Origin: Sciscionella sediminilitoris
GTDB lineage: Bacteria; Actinomycetota; Actinomycetes; Mycobacteriales; Pseudonocardiaceae
DNA length: 45,734 nucleotides
Direction: 5' to 3'
Assembly: GCF_000737195.2 (NCBI RefSeq)
Contig: NZ_JALM01000123.1
Coordinates: forward strand, 1 to 45,734
Part shown: positions 1 through 9,468 of the stretch, one piece after another
Layout: each line of letters begins with the position of its first letter
How positions within the stretch are numbered: the stretch's first letter is position 1
The notes under the pieces: model-generated
What the model was told of the DNA's origin: nothing
The model's database searches: none
Seen by the model: only the letters and a program-made list of their open reading frames with translations
Made by a program: the position numbers and the translations under genes

Positions 1-983
1 CGGAGATCTCCGAGGAGGAGAAGGCCAAGGCCGCCGAGCGCAAGGCGCGGCACGAGCGCTCCAAGCGGATCGCGGAGAAGCGCCGGGAGAAAGAGGAGGC
101 CGAGGCGGGCCCGATCCCGGAGCGCTCCGACGTGTCCACCGACATCCAGGTGCCCACCCCGCCGTTCTGGGGAACCCGGATCTCCAAGGGTGTTCCGCTC
201 GCGGACTACTCGGGCATGCTCGACGAGCGCGCCACCTTCCTCGGTCAGTGGGGCCTGCGCGGCACCAAGGGCAAGGAAGGGCCGAGCTACGAGGACCTGG
301 TGGAGACCGAGGGCCGCCCGCGGCTGCGCTACTGGCTCGAGCGGCTTTCCACCGACGGGATCCTGCAGCACGCGGCAGCGGTCTACGGCTATTTCCCGTG
401 TGTGGCCGAGAAGGACGACCTCGTCGTGCTCACCGAGGCCGATCCGGACGCGCCCGAGCGCTTCCGGTTCACCTTCCCGCGCCAGCGCAAGGACCGGCAC
501 CTGTGCCTCGCGGACTTCTTCCGCCCGCGGGAACTCGCCAAGGAAAAGGGCCAGGTGGACGTGGTCGGGTTCTCCACGGTGACGATGGGCCAGCCGATCG
601 CCGACTACGCCCAGGAGCTGTTCGAGACCAACGCCTACCGCGACTACCTCGAGGTGCACGGGCTCGGTGTGCAGCTGACCGAGGCGCTCGCCGAGTACTG
701 GCACTCCCGGATCCGCGCCGAGCTGACCCTCCCGGACGGCTCCGCGGTGGCCAAGGACGACTCGCAGAACATCGAGGACTTCTTCCGGCTCGGCTACCGG
801 GGCGCCCGGTTCTCGCTCGGTTACGGGGCCTGCCCGAACCTGGAGGACCGCGCCAAGATCGAGGAGTTGCTCGACCCGGAGCGCATCGGGGTGAAGTTGT
901 CCGAGGAACACCAGCTGCACCCGGAGCAGTCCACGGACGCGATCGTCGTGCATCATCCAGAGGCGAAGTACTTCAACACCTGA
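1..983 (+). CDS. metH: Cobalamin-dependent methionine synthase, C-terminal part (cut by window start)
   Basis: This is the 3' end of B12-dependent methionine synthase, which methylates homocysteine with methyltetrahydrofolate in the cytoplasm. The reading frame is open from base 3 with no start in the window. What is visible is a charged Glu/Lys/Arg-rich linker (about bases 3-115) and then the AdoMet-binding reactivation domain. That domain starts with a TPPFWGTR-type motif and contains RFSLGYGACP near bases 808-837, the R-x3-G-Y-x-A-C-P signature that binds S-adenosylmethionine for reductive reactivation of cob(II)alamin. It ends with the typical QLHPEQSTDAIVVHHPEAKYF tail, so the C-terminus is intact. 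A HAD phosphatase follows after 28 bp on the same strand. The homocysteine, folate and cobalamin domains lie outside the window, as would any cobalamin riboswitch. Identification is firm. Confidence 0.96.
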   Translation, partial: EISEEEKAKAAERKARHERSKRIAEKRREKEEAEAGPIPERSDVSTDIQVPTPPFWGTRISKGVPLADYSGMLDERATFLGQWGLRGTKGKEGPSYEDLVETEGRPRLRYWLERLSTDGILQHAAAVYGYFPCVAEKDDLVVLTEADPDAPERFRFTFPRQRKDRHLCLADFFRPRELAKEKGQVDVVGFSTVTMGQPIADYAQELFETNAYRDYLEVHGLGVQLTEALAEYWHSRIRAELTLPDGSAVAKDDSQNIEDFFRLGYRGARFSLGYGACPNLEDRAKIEELLDPERIGVKLSEEHQLHPEQSTDAIVVHHPEAKYFNT

Positions 984-1011
984 TGCAGTTTCGTGAGGGG
1001 AGAGGGGCCAG

Positions 1012-1689
1012 TTGACGGGACAGGGACTACGGGCCGTGCTGTGGGACATGGACGGCACGCTCGTGGACAGCGAGAAGCTGTGGGACATCCCGCTGCGGGA
1101 GATCGCCGAGCACTACGGTGTCCGGCTCTCCGAGCAGCAACGGGCCTCGCTCGTCGGCTCGAACATGGCCGACACCTCGGCCGCGCTGCTCGGATTCGCC
1201 GGAGTCGAGGCGACCGAGCAGCGCAAGGCCGAGATCAGTAGCTGGATCACCGAGCGTGTCGCCGAGCTCTTCGCCCAGCCGCTGCCCTGGCGGCCGGGCG
1301 CGGCCGAGGCGCTGCGTTCGGTGCGGGAGGCCGGCCTGCGCAGTGCGCTGGTGACCTCCACCCAGCGGGAGACCGCCGAGCTCGCACTGAACACCATCGG
1401 CCGGGAGAACTTCGACGTGACGGTGTGCGGTGACGAGGTGGACGGGCTCAACAAGCCGCATCCGGAGCCCTACGCGAAGGCCGCGCGGCTGCTCGGCGTG
1501 GATCCGTCCGCGTGTGTCGCCGTCGAGGACTCGTCCGCGGGCAGCGGTTCCGCGCGGGCGGCGGGTGCCGTGGTGCTGGTGGTTCCCTGTGACGCGCCCG
1601 TCGAACCGGGGGAGCGCACCGTACTGCGTGACTCGCTCGTCGGGGTGGACGCGGCGGAATTGGCCAGGATCCACGCCGAACACGCTTAG
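1012..1689 (+). CDS. HAD-superfamily hydrolase, beta-phosphoglucomutase-like
   Basis: A 225-residue cytoplasmic HAD phosphatase of the subfamily with an inserted helical cap. Motif I is LWDMDGTLVDSE, with nucleophile D12 and acid/base D14. Motif II is the LVTSTQRE segment, motif III is the Lys of GLNKPHPEPY, and motif IV is VAVEDSSAG. The cap lies between motifs I and II. The substrate cannot be read from the sequence; members act on phosphosugars, pyridoxal phosphate or related phosphate esters. The start is a TTG preceded by a purine-rich GAGGGGAGAGGGG ribosome site, 28 bp after metH, so co-transcription with metH is likely, and this metH-HAD pairing is common in actinobacteria. Its stop codon touches the stop codon of the convergent kinase gene with no base between them. 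Confidence 0.88.
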   Translation: MTGQGLRAVLWDMDGTLVDSEKLWDIPLREIAEHYGVRLSEQQRASLVGSNMADTSAALLGFAGVEATEQRKAEISSWITERVAELFAQPLPWRPGAAEALRSVREAGLRSALVTSTQRETAELALNTIGRENFDVTVCGDEVDGLNKPHPEPYAKAARLLGVDPSACVAVEDSSAGSGSARAAGAVVLVVPCDAPVEPGERTVLRDSLVGVDAAELARIHAEHA

Positions 1690-2583
1690 CTACAGCGGGG
1701 TGCGCAACTGGCGCTCGGCCAGTTCGTAGAGCACCCGGTACATCCCGTGCCGCTCGATGTTCTCCCGGGAGAACAGCTCAGCGACCGCGAACAGGTCCAG
1801 GCGCCTGCCGAGGGTGATCTGTTCGCGGTCGCATCCGCTGCCGCGCGCGATCCCGGTGCCGAAGGGGCCGAGCACGGAACCCAGCCGTTCGAACCGCAGC
1901 AGATTGCCGAGGTCGTGCTCGAGCGGGGCGGCACAGGTGAACTCCCAGTCCAGCAGGGCGGCCACGGTGTAATCCTTGCCTTCGCGGCGTAACAGGATGT
2001 TCTTCGGGTTCGCGTCGCTGTGCGAGCGGACCGGGCGGTGCAGCAGGTAGTTCATGGTCTCGGCGTAGTCGGCGGCCATGGCCACCCAGCCGGGCGGGGC
2101 GGCGGTGATCCGTTCGAGCAGCTGCTCGAACAGCTCCGCGGGCCGGATCGGCCACGGGGTGAACTCCAGCGGGTCCGCACCACGTTTCGCCTCGCCCGCG
2201 ACCTCCCGCGGCCGAGCCCACACCGTGGCGAAGACGGCACCGATCCGTTCGCCGATGGCCTCGGCCTGGGTCCGGGTGGCGCGGGGGAGCACGGTCGAGG
2301 CGAGTTCACCGGGCACCAGGGCGAGCACGGCCCGGTCCGCCTCGGCTGCCAGTACTTCGGGCACCGGTATCCCGTCGGCGGCCGCCTCGCGCAGCGCGGC
2401 GAGCTCGGTCCGGGCCGCATCCGGGCCGTCCTTCCAGTGCCGCAGCACCACGGTGCGCTCCCCGTCGGTGACCGCTCGCATGTGATTGGAGTACCCGCCA
2501 TCGAGCGGCCGGGCGGTCAGATTCCCGCGCAGCCCGGCGGTAGCGAGCAGCGCGGTCTCGGCGTCATCGATCGAGGCGGTCAT
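1690..2583 (-). CDS. Aminoglycoside phosphotransferase (APH)-fold kinase
   Basis: A 297-residue small-molecule kinase of the APH/choline kinase fold. The Brenner motif HSDANPKN (H188, D190, N195) carries the catalytic Asp, and the Mg-binding DWE (D212) follows. A Lys/Arg-containing strand VVLRHWKDG sits in the N-lobe. The enzyme should transfer the gamma-phosphate of ATP to a hydroxyl group of an unidentified substrate; the fold alone does not imply antibiotic resistance. The start at 2583 (MTASIDD) is preferred because a TAACTT hexamer lies 8 bases upstream, which suggests a leaderless transcript; an in-frame start further upstream would run into hisE. It is divergent from hisE and convergent, with zero spacing, to the HAD gene. 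Confidence 0.82.
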   Translation of the reverse strand: MTASIDDAETALLATAGLRGNLTARPLDGGYSNHMRAVTDGERTVVLRHWKDGPDAARTELAALREAAADGIPVPEVLAAEADRAVLALVPGELASTVLPRATRTQAEAIGERIGAVFATVWARPREVAGEAKRGADPLEFTPWPIRPAELFEQLLERITAAPPGWVAMAADYAETMNYLLHRPVRSHSDANPKNILLRREGKDYTVAALLDWEFTCAAPLEHDLGNLLRFERLGSVLGPFGTGIARGSGCDREQITLGRRLDLFAVAELFSRENIERHGMYRVLYELAERQLRTPL

Positions 2584-2611
2584 GGCCACCCAAGTTAGCG
2601 CCGAACACGGC

Positions 2612-2893
2612 ATGAAAGACTTGGCCCCCGTGAAGACCTTCGACGAGCTGTTCGCCGAACTGTCCAGCCGGGCCGTGGAGCGCCCGGCCGGCTCCGGAAC
2701 CGTCACCGCCCTCGATGCCGGGGTGCACGCCCAGGGCAAGAAGGTGCTCGAGGAAGCGGGCGAGGTGTGGCTCGCCGCCGAGCATGAGTCCGATGACGCG
2801 CTCGCCGAGGAGATCTCGCAGCTGCTCTACCGCTTGCAGGTGCTGATGCTCAGCCGCGGACTCACCACCGAAGACGTCTACCGCTACCTGTAG
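2612..2893 (+). CDS. hisE: Phosphoribosyl-ATP diphosphatase
   Basis: HisE hydrolyses phosphoribosyl-ATP to phosphoribosyl-AMP, the second step of histidine synthesis. The 93-residue product has the usual actinobacterial length and the all-alpha MazG-like signature: [14 protein letters not shown], with the metal-binding Glu and Asp residues (EExxE and later D), and [16 protein letters not shown]. The ATG at 2612 is chosen because it gives this length; a GTG at 2630 (VKTFDEL) is also possible. hisG follows 11 bp downstream, so the two are one operon, separate from the main his cluster as in mycobacteria. Confidence 0.95.
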   Translation: MKDLAPVKTFDELFAELSSRAVERPAGSGTVTALDAGVHAQGKKVLEEAGEVWLAAEHESDDALAEEISQLLYRLQVLMLSRGLTTEDVYRYL

Positions 2894-2904
2894 GAGCCAA
2901 ACCG

Positions 2905-3747
2905 ATGTTGCGTGTCGCCGTGCCGAACAAGGGCGCGCTCTCCGCTCCGGCGGCCGAGGTACTGGCCGAGGCCGGGTACCGGCAGCGCTCGGGCCGCGAG
3001 CTGACGGTCATCGACCAGGTGAACGAGGTCGAGTTCTTCTTCCTGCGCCCCAAGGACATTCCAGTCTACGTCGGTTCCGGGCAGCTCGATCTCGGGATCA
3101 CCGGCCGCGATCTAGCCCTCGATTCCGGTGCCGCGGTCGGCGAACGGCTCGCCCTCGGCTTCGGTTCCTCCACGTTCCGCTACGCCGCCCCGGCGGGAAA
3201 GCAGTGGACCGTCGAGGAATTGCGCGGGCGCCGGCTCGCGACCTCGTATCCGCGACTGGTGCGGGACGATCTTGCCCGGCACGGTGTCGAGGCGGAGGTG
3301 ATCCGGCTCGACGGGGCAGTGGAGATCTCCGTGCAACTCGGGGTGGCCGACGCGATCGCGGACGTGGTCGGCTCCGGCCGTACCCTGCGCCAGCACGAAC
3401 TCGTCGCGTTCGGTGAGCCGATCTGCCGTTCGGAGGCCGTGCTGATCGAGCACTCCGGGGCCGTGGATGACAAAGCGCGCGCCCAGCTCACCGCGCGGAT
3501 CCAGGGTGTCGTGTACGCCCAGCAGTACCTGATGCTGGACTACGACTGCCCGAGGGCGCTGCTGGACGAGGCGATCGCGATCACGCCCGGGCTGGAGTCG
3601 CCGACCGTGGCCCCGCTCGCGGATCCGGACTGGGTCGCGGTGCGCGCGATGATGCCGCGCGGCGAGGCGAACCGGCTGATGGACGAGCTCTCCGCGCTGG
3701 GTGCGCGGGCGGTGCTGGCCTTCGACATCCGCTCCTGCCGGATGTAG
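2905..3747 (+). CDS. hisG: ATP phosphoribosyltransferase, long form
   Basis: HisG condenses ATP with PRPP to give phosphoribosyl-ATP, the committed and histidine-inhibited step of histidine synthesis. The 280 residues correspond to the long, hexameric HisG-L form that does not need HisZ: a bilobal periplasmic-binding-protein-like catalytic part begins [13 protein letters not shown] and includes DLGITGRDL, and the last 70 or so residues ([18 protein letters not shown] and onward) form the ACT-like regulatory domain that binds histidine. The PRPP-loop region [18 protein letters not shown] is present. A clear AGGAGCC ribosome site sits just before the ATG, overlapping the hisE end. The 3' end is followed by a SoxR/MerR-like palindrome belonging to the next gene. 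Confidence 0.96.
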   Translation: MLRVAVPNKGALSAPAAEVLAEAGYRQRSGRELTVIDQVNEVEFFFLRPKDIPVYVGSGQLDLGITGRDLALDSGAAVGERLALGFGSSTFRYAAPAGKQWTVEELRGRRLATSYPRLVRDDLARHGVEAEVIRLDGAVEISVQLGVADAIADVVGSGRTLRQHELVAFGEPICRSEAVLIEHSGAVDDKARAQLTARIQGVVYAQQYLMLDYDCPRALLDEAIAITPGLESPTVAPLADPDWVAVRAMMPRGEANRLMDELSALGARAVLAFDIRSCRM

Positions 3748-3751
3748 CCCC

Positions 3752-3782
3752 TTGACCTCCAGTTAACTGGAGGTGCTTGGCT
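3752..3782 (+). promoter_or_regulatory. SoxR/MerR-type palindrome and long-spacer promoter for the NAT gene
   Basis: A perfect 20-bp palindrome, ACCTCCAGTTAACTGGAGGT, occupies 3755-3774. It matches the classical SoxR box CCTCAAGTTAACTTGAGG at 16 of 18 positions. It sits between a TTGACC (-35, 3752-3757) and a TTGGCT (-10-like, 3777-3782) separated by 19 bp, the overlong spacer typical of promoters activated by MerR-family proteins. The hexamer ends 7 bases before the ATG of the acetyltransferase gene, so the transcript would be leaderless. No MerR-family gene is in the window, so the regulator must be encoded elsewhere. Confidence 0.75.
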
Positions 3783-3789
3783 GGTCGGT

Positions 3790-4614
3790 ATGACGACGAC
3801 ACACGCCTTGACTCCGGGGCAGTTCGACACGGCGGCCGTCGATGTGGACGCGTACCTCGACCGGGTCGGGCTGTCCCGCAGGCCGCCCTCGGCCGCCGCT
3901 TTGCACGAGCTCACCGCGGCACATGTGCGGACCTTCCCGTTCGAGAACCTGGATGTGCTGCTCGGGCGGCGGCCGGACCTGGAACTGAGCGCGATCGCGG
4001 ACAAGCTGCTGCGCCGGGGCCGCGGCGGCTACTGCTACGAGCACGTATTGCTGTTCGCCGCCGTGCTCGAACGCCTGGGTTACCGGACCTGGCGGGTGTT
4101 GTCCCGGAGGAAGCCGCAGGGCTCCGGATATCGCACGCATGCCTGCGTGATCGTCGACGTGGAAGGTGTGGAATACCTCGCCGACGCCGGGTTCGGGCTG
4201 GGCATGCCGAATCCGATGCGGCTGACCGAGGGGGTGCGGGTCGACCAGTCCGGCAAACCGCACCGGATGATGCTGCACGACGGCGCCTGGACGCTGGAAC
4301 AGCACGGGCCGCAGGGCTGGATTCCATTGCACGCCTTCGATCTGGAACCGGCCTGGCCCTCGGATTTCGAACTCGCCAACCACTTCATCAGCTCGCACCC
4401 GCGCTCGCCGTTCGTGGGCAGGGTCATGGTGTTCCGTACCGAGGCCGAACAGGTGCGCAGCCTGCTGGGGCACACCTTCACCACCGAGTACCCGGACGGG
4501 CACACCGAGGAACGCACCGTCAGCACGGCGGAGATGCCGGAACTGCTCGGTTCCCTGGGGATCGCCCTGGACGAGGAGGAATCCGCCGGGATTCTCCGCG
4601 CCCTCGCGGGCTAG
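3790..4614 (+). CDS. nat: Arylamine N-acetyltransferase
   Basis: NAT moves an acetyl group from acetyl-CoA to arylamines, arylhydroxylamines or hydrazines by a ping-pong mechanism on a cysteine. The 274-residue protein has the whole Cys-His-Asp triad: C82 in RGGYCYE, H117 in YRTHACV and D132 in LADAGFG. The FPFENLDVLLGR segment near residues 49-60 is the usual N-terminal NAT signature. In mycobacteria NAT is linked to cell-wall lipid and cholesterol metabolism and to isoniazid acetylation; its native substrate here is unknown. The ATG lies directly behind the SoxR/MerR-like promoter with no ribosome site, so I infer a leaderless mRNA induced by a redox-active or xenobiotic signal. Its stop is 4 bp from the stop of the convergent thioesterase. 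Confidence 0.94.
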   Translation: MTTTHALTPGQFDTAAVDVDAYLDRVGLSRRPPSAAALHELTAAHVRTFPFENLDVLLGRRPDLELSAIADKLLRRGRGGYCYEHVLLFAAVLERLGYRTWRVLSRRKPQGSGYRTHACVIVDVEGVEYLADAGFGLGMPNPMRLTEGVRVDQSGKPHRMMLHDGAWTLEQHGPQGWIPLHAFDLEPAWPSDFELANHFISSHPRSPFVGRVMVFRTEAEQVRSLLGHTFTTEYPDGHTEERTVSTAEMPELLGSLGIALDEEESAGILRALAG

Positions 4615-4618
4615 GAGC

Positions 4619-5389
4619 TCAGCGTGGGCGGATCATCAGCGGCTGGCTGCCACCGGCCACGTGACCGTGCACGTCGTGCAGCTCGGAGCGGGCCGTGCCC
4701 AGGCCGCCGGGCCCGATGGTGGTGCTCGCGTCGAGACCGATCCACTCGCCATCGGGTTCGCGGTGGATGTGCACGGTGAGCGCGGTGTTGATGAACCACC
4801 ACTGGTCCGGGCGCAGCATGTTGGAGGCGCCGCTGCCGGAGTCGGCGACGGTCATCAGCCGCTGCAGCGGGCTCGGTTCCTCTTCGTCCACGAGCGGGAT
4901 CCGCTGACGGACCCACAGCGCGGCCGGCCCGGGTTCACCGAAGCCCCCGGTGAGACTGCGCCACTCCATCGCGTCGATGTACCCGCGGCCCCAGCCTTCG
5001 GGCATCGGGCTCTCCACGGACTGCTCGACCGGAGCCAGCGGGGCCACCGTGGAAGTGCGCACCGCCTCGCTGTCGCTGGCGATGATGCGCCACGCGGTGG
5101 CCCGGGCCACGACCCGGTCCCCGGCGGACAGGTGGGCGGACAGCAGTTCCACGGAACGGCCCGGACGGTCGAGTGAGGCCGAGACGGTGAGTTCCCCGAC
5201 GGGCACCGGTCCCAGGATGTCCACCGTGATGCTGGCGATCCTGGCATCGAGCTCGCCGGGGACCGCCTCGAGCGCCCTGGTCATCAACGCGGAAGGCGGA
5301 CCGAGGTGCTGCGCGCCCTCGGTCCAGGGGCCGGTCGTCTCCCATTGTGCGGCGAACCGGTTCTCGTCGAGTTGCTTGAAAAAGGGCAT
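4619..5389 (-). CDS. Thioesterase-family protein (TesB-like double hotdog)
   Basis: A 256-residue protein resembling actinobacterial TesB-like acyl-CoA thioesterases. The N-terminal half starts MPFFKQLDENRF and contains HLGPPSALMTRALE, the position of the hotdog helix. The C-terminal half holds DSGSGASNMLRPDQWWFINT, which resembles the active-site Asp region of TesB-type enzymes, and DASTTIGPGGLGTARSELHD, the usual final hotdog strand. It would hydrolyse an acyl-CoA of unknown chain. The start is the ATG at 5389, only 8 bp downstream of the recB-like stop, so the two are translated from one transcript. No signal peptide is seen. Confidence 0.82.
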   Translation of the reverse strand: MPFFKQLDENRFAAQWETTGPWTEGAQHLGPPSALMTRALEAVPGELDARIASITVDILGPVPVGELTVSASLDRPGRSVELLSAHLSAGDRVVARATAWRIIASDSEAVRTSTVAPLAPVEQSVESPMPEGWGRGYIDAMEWRSLTGGFGEPGPAALWVRQRIPLVDEEEPSPLQRLMTVADSGSGASNMLRPDQWWFINTALTVHIHREPDGEWIGLDASTTIGPGGLGTARSELHDVHGHVAGGSQPLMIRPR

Positions 5390-5397
5390 GCGCGGGC

Positions 5398-6282
5398 TCA
5401 GTCCACTTCGATCGCGGCTTGTTCGGCCGGGCTCTCCGGCCAGCCCGGATATTCCGGCGGGGTGCCGCCGAAGGCGGGGCAGCGTGTCTTGTGTTCGCAC
5501 CAGTCGCACAGCTTGCTCGGGCTCGGCCGGAAGTCCCCGGAATCGCCCGCCCGCCGGATGGCGCCCCAGATCGCCTCGCAGGTCCGTTCGAAGCGGCGCA
5601 GCTCGCCCTCCTCGGGGGCGTAGGTGAGTGCCTCGCCGTCCCGCAGATACATCAGCTTGAGCTGGTTGGGCACCTCGCCGCGCAACCGGAGCAGGGCCAG
5701 CGCGTAGAACTTCATCTGGAACAGCGCCTTGGCCTCGAACACCGCCCGTGGTGCCGCGCCGGTCTTGTAGTCGACCACGCGCACCTCGCCGGTCGGGGCG
5801 ACATCCACCCGGTCGACATAGCCGCGCAGCCGGACACCGGAATCCAGCTCGGCTTCCACGAGCAGTTCGCAGGCGTCCGGGTCGAAGCGGCTGGGGTCCT
5901 CCATGCCGAAGTAGGTCTCCAGCAGTGGCCGCGCCGACTGCCGCAACTGGTCCAGGCCCGCCTCGTCGAAGAACTCGGTGAGCTCGGGTTCGCGTTCGAG
6001 CAGTTCGGTGAGGCAGGGGTCCACGAGCTCGGCCGCCGTGGCGAGGGTGCGCTGGCTCGCCGGGAGGCCGAACAGCCGTTCCAGCACCGCGTGCACCACG
6101 GTGCCGCGCACCTGCGCCTCGCTCGGGCGCTCCGGGATGCGGTCGATGGCGCGGAACCGGTAGAGCAGCGGGCACTGCTTGAAATCGGCGGCGCGCGAGG
6201 GGGAGAGGGCGATCGACCGCGGCTTGCGCCCGGACTGCCCGGACTGCGTGGTCTCCCCGGTCTGCTCGGCCGTCGTGTTCAT
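5398..6282 (-). CDS. RecB-family PD-(D/E)XK nuclease with probable Fe-S cluster
   Basis: A 294-residue stand-alone nuclease of the RecB/Cas4 type (like mycobacterial Rv2119), probably acting on DNA ends or flaps. The PD-(D/E)XK core is visible: H64 in GTVVHAVLERL, D157 in GYVDRVD, and D171-x-K173 in VVDYKTG, followed by the QxxxY-like QMKFYAL. Four cysteines are placed as in AddB/Cas4 Fe-S nucleases: C37 in FKQCPLLYRF, then C259, C262 and C268 in CDWCEHKTRC, so a 4Fe-4S cluster is likely. No helicase domain is attached. TAAGGT lies 6 bases before the ATG, which suggests a leaderless transcript. It is divergent from the M50 protease and leads the thioesterase gene. This position near trmI and arc is conserved in actinobacteria. 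Confidence 0.9.
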   Translation of the reverse strand: MNTTAEQTGETTQSGQSGRKPRSIALSPSRAADFKQCPLLYRFRAIDRIPERPSEAQVRGTVVHAVLERLFGLPASQRTLATAAELVDPCLTELLEREPELTEFFDEAGLDQLRQSARPLLETYFGMEDPSRFDPDACELLVEAELDSGVRLRGYVDRVDVAPTGEVRVVDYKTGAAPRAVFEAKALFQMKFYALALLRLRGEVPNQLKLMYLRDGEALTYAPEEGELRRFERTCEAIWGAIRRAGDSGDFRPSPSKLCDWCEHKTRCPAFGGTPPEYPGWPESPAEQAAIEVD

Positions 6283-6288
6283 GCGGCA

Positions 6289-6384
6289 ACCTTATTCCCC
6301 CGCACCGACAATCGGCGTCCAGGCGTGCCGCCGTGCCCTGAAGTGCAGCGCATGACGGGCGTCCCACATCTCGGCGGTTAGGCT
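6289..6384. promoter_or_regulatory. Divergent leaderless promoters between recB-like and M50 protease genes
   Basis: The 108-bp gap holds two TANNNT hexamers, each 6 bases from a start codon: TAAGGT on the minus strand (6289-6294) before the nuclease ATG, and TAGGCT on the plus strand (6379-6384) before the protease GTG. Neither gene has a Shine-Dalgarno sequence. I infer two face-away leaderless promoters. The -35 boxes are not convincing. Confidence 0.5.
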
Positions 6385-6390
6385 GCGTAC

Positions 6391-8387
<1,997 letters not shown>

Positions 8388-8414
8388 ATTCGCCGTACCG
8401 GGTGCCGAGGGGGC

Positions 8415-9125
8415 TCAGGAAGTCGGCGGGAGCGTGGTATCCGGCTCGTCCTGATCCGGGGCGGGTCCGATGTCCTGATCGGGCCCCTCGCCGGAGTCGG
8501 CGGAGTCATCCCCGGGAACGGTGAACTCGATCCCGCACAGTTGCCACTGGCCGCCCTTGCGCTGCAGGGAGATCTGGCCGGAGAACCGGTCCTGCGGGAT
8601 GAGCTTGTCGTAGTCCTTCGGCAGATTGTCGAAGTTCTCGCTGATGTCCGCGACCGCCTGGTTCCTGCCGCGCATGCCGACCTGTTCGAGGGCGTACTGC
8701 ACCTCGATACGGTCGACCTCCGCCTTCGTGCCCGGCGTGAGCCGAGGGTCGAAGTAGTCGATCGTGCGCAGCATCTCCTCCCGCTGACCGGCGCAGGACA
8801 GCGAGGCGAACCCGTCGAGATCGCCCGAGTTGAGGTAGTCGAGCGCGGTGTTGGTGGTGCCCTCCGCGGTGCGGCCCGCGTCCCGGGGGCCCTGCGAGAC
8901 GACCGGCTCTTTGCGCGGAGTGTGCTTGGTGTCGTCCACGTTGAGGAACCAGCCCGGATAGGCGAAACCCGCGACACCGAAGGCAGCGAGCAGCACCACG
9001 ACGACGGTTCCGACGCCGAGCAGGAGCCCGGTGCGTCTACGGCGCCCACCAGCCGAAGGCGCGCCGTTGTGCTGCCGAGCTTCCGGCGTGCGATACGGAT
9101 TCGTCGCCGGTTTCTGCGAGGACAT
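8415..9125 (-). CDS. Single-pass membrane-anchored protein of unknown function
   Basis: A 236-residue conserved-type hypothetical. It has a cytoplasmic N-terminus rich in Pro, Gly and Arg (residues 1-32, ending GGRRRR), one membrane helix at about 33-55 and an exported domain. That domain starts after a YPGWFLNVDD segment and contains TNTALDYLNSGDLDGFASLSCAG, followed by pairs of strands and helices that resemble the NTF2-like fold seen in many mycobacterial membrane-anchored proteins. Two cysteines (in SLSCAG and WQLCGIEF) could form a disulfide. The last 30 residues are acidic, Pro/Asp-rich and probably disordered. There is no lipobox. It is divergent from arc and convergent with trmI; mycobacteria also keep an exported protein near this place, but I cannot assert orthology. 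Confidence 0.7.
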   Translation of the reverse strand: MSSQKPATNPYRTPEARQHNGAPSAGGRRRRTGLLLGVGTVVVVLLAAFGVAGFAYPGWFLNVDDTKHTPRKEPVVSQGPRDAGRTAEGTTNTALDYLNSGDLDGFASLSCAGQREEMLRTIDYFDPRLTPGTKAEVDRIEVQYALEQVGMRGRNQAVADISENFDNLPKDYDKLIPQDRFSGQISLQRKGGQWQLCGIEFTVPGDDSADSGEGPDQDIGPAPDQDEPDTTLPPTS

Positions 9126-9468
9126 GGCAAAACCCTGGTTGTGCTTGTGGTGCGTGGCTGCGCGGGGCAACGGTATCGTGCCGTCCCGAAGGCCTCGCCG
9201 CAGCTCAGCCGAAGCGGGATCGTTAACTGTTATCGAACGAAAACACAAGGTGATCAAGGCCACACGCCCACGAGGTGGGGCAGCTGCCGATCCACCGTGC
9301 CCGCAGGAGCCGTGAATACGGCTCTGTGCCCCGCAGTGCACCGCGAATGACCTCGCGGCATCGTCTCGCCAACTGGGCGGTGACGACACCGGCAACATTT
9401 GGTACTCACGGGATGTCGGTGATCGCTTGTACCGTAGGGGAAAACAGAGCGGGAGGAGGGTTGCCGAT
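9126..9468. promoter_or_regulatory. 343-bp divergent spacer upstream of arc
   Basis: No convincing gene is seen here. For arc, TACCGT (9430-9435) is a possible -10 with a leader of about 27 bases and a strong GGGAGGAGG ribosome site (9451-9459); no good -35 is present. Around 9220-9245 the spacer turns AT-rich (GTTAACTGTTATCG) and probably holds the minus-strand promoter of the anchored protein gene. A small perfect inverted repeat, CCGCGA-N6-TCGCGG (9341-9358), has no known meaning. Confidence 0.4.

Noticed and set aside
1027-1683. A 218-codon frame antisense to the HAD gene
   Set aside because: Shadow frame; the plus-strand HAD gene has all four motifs.
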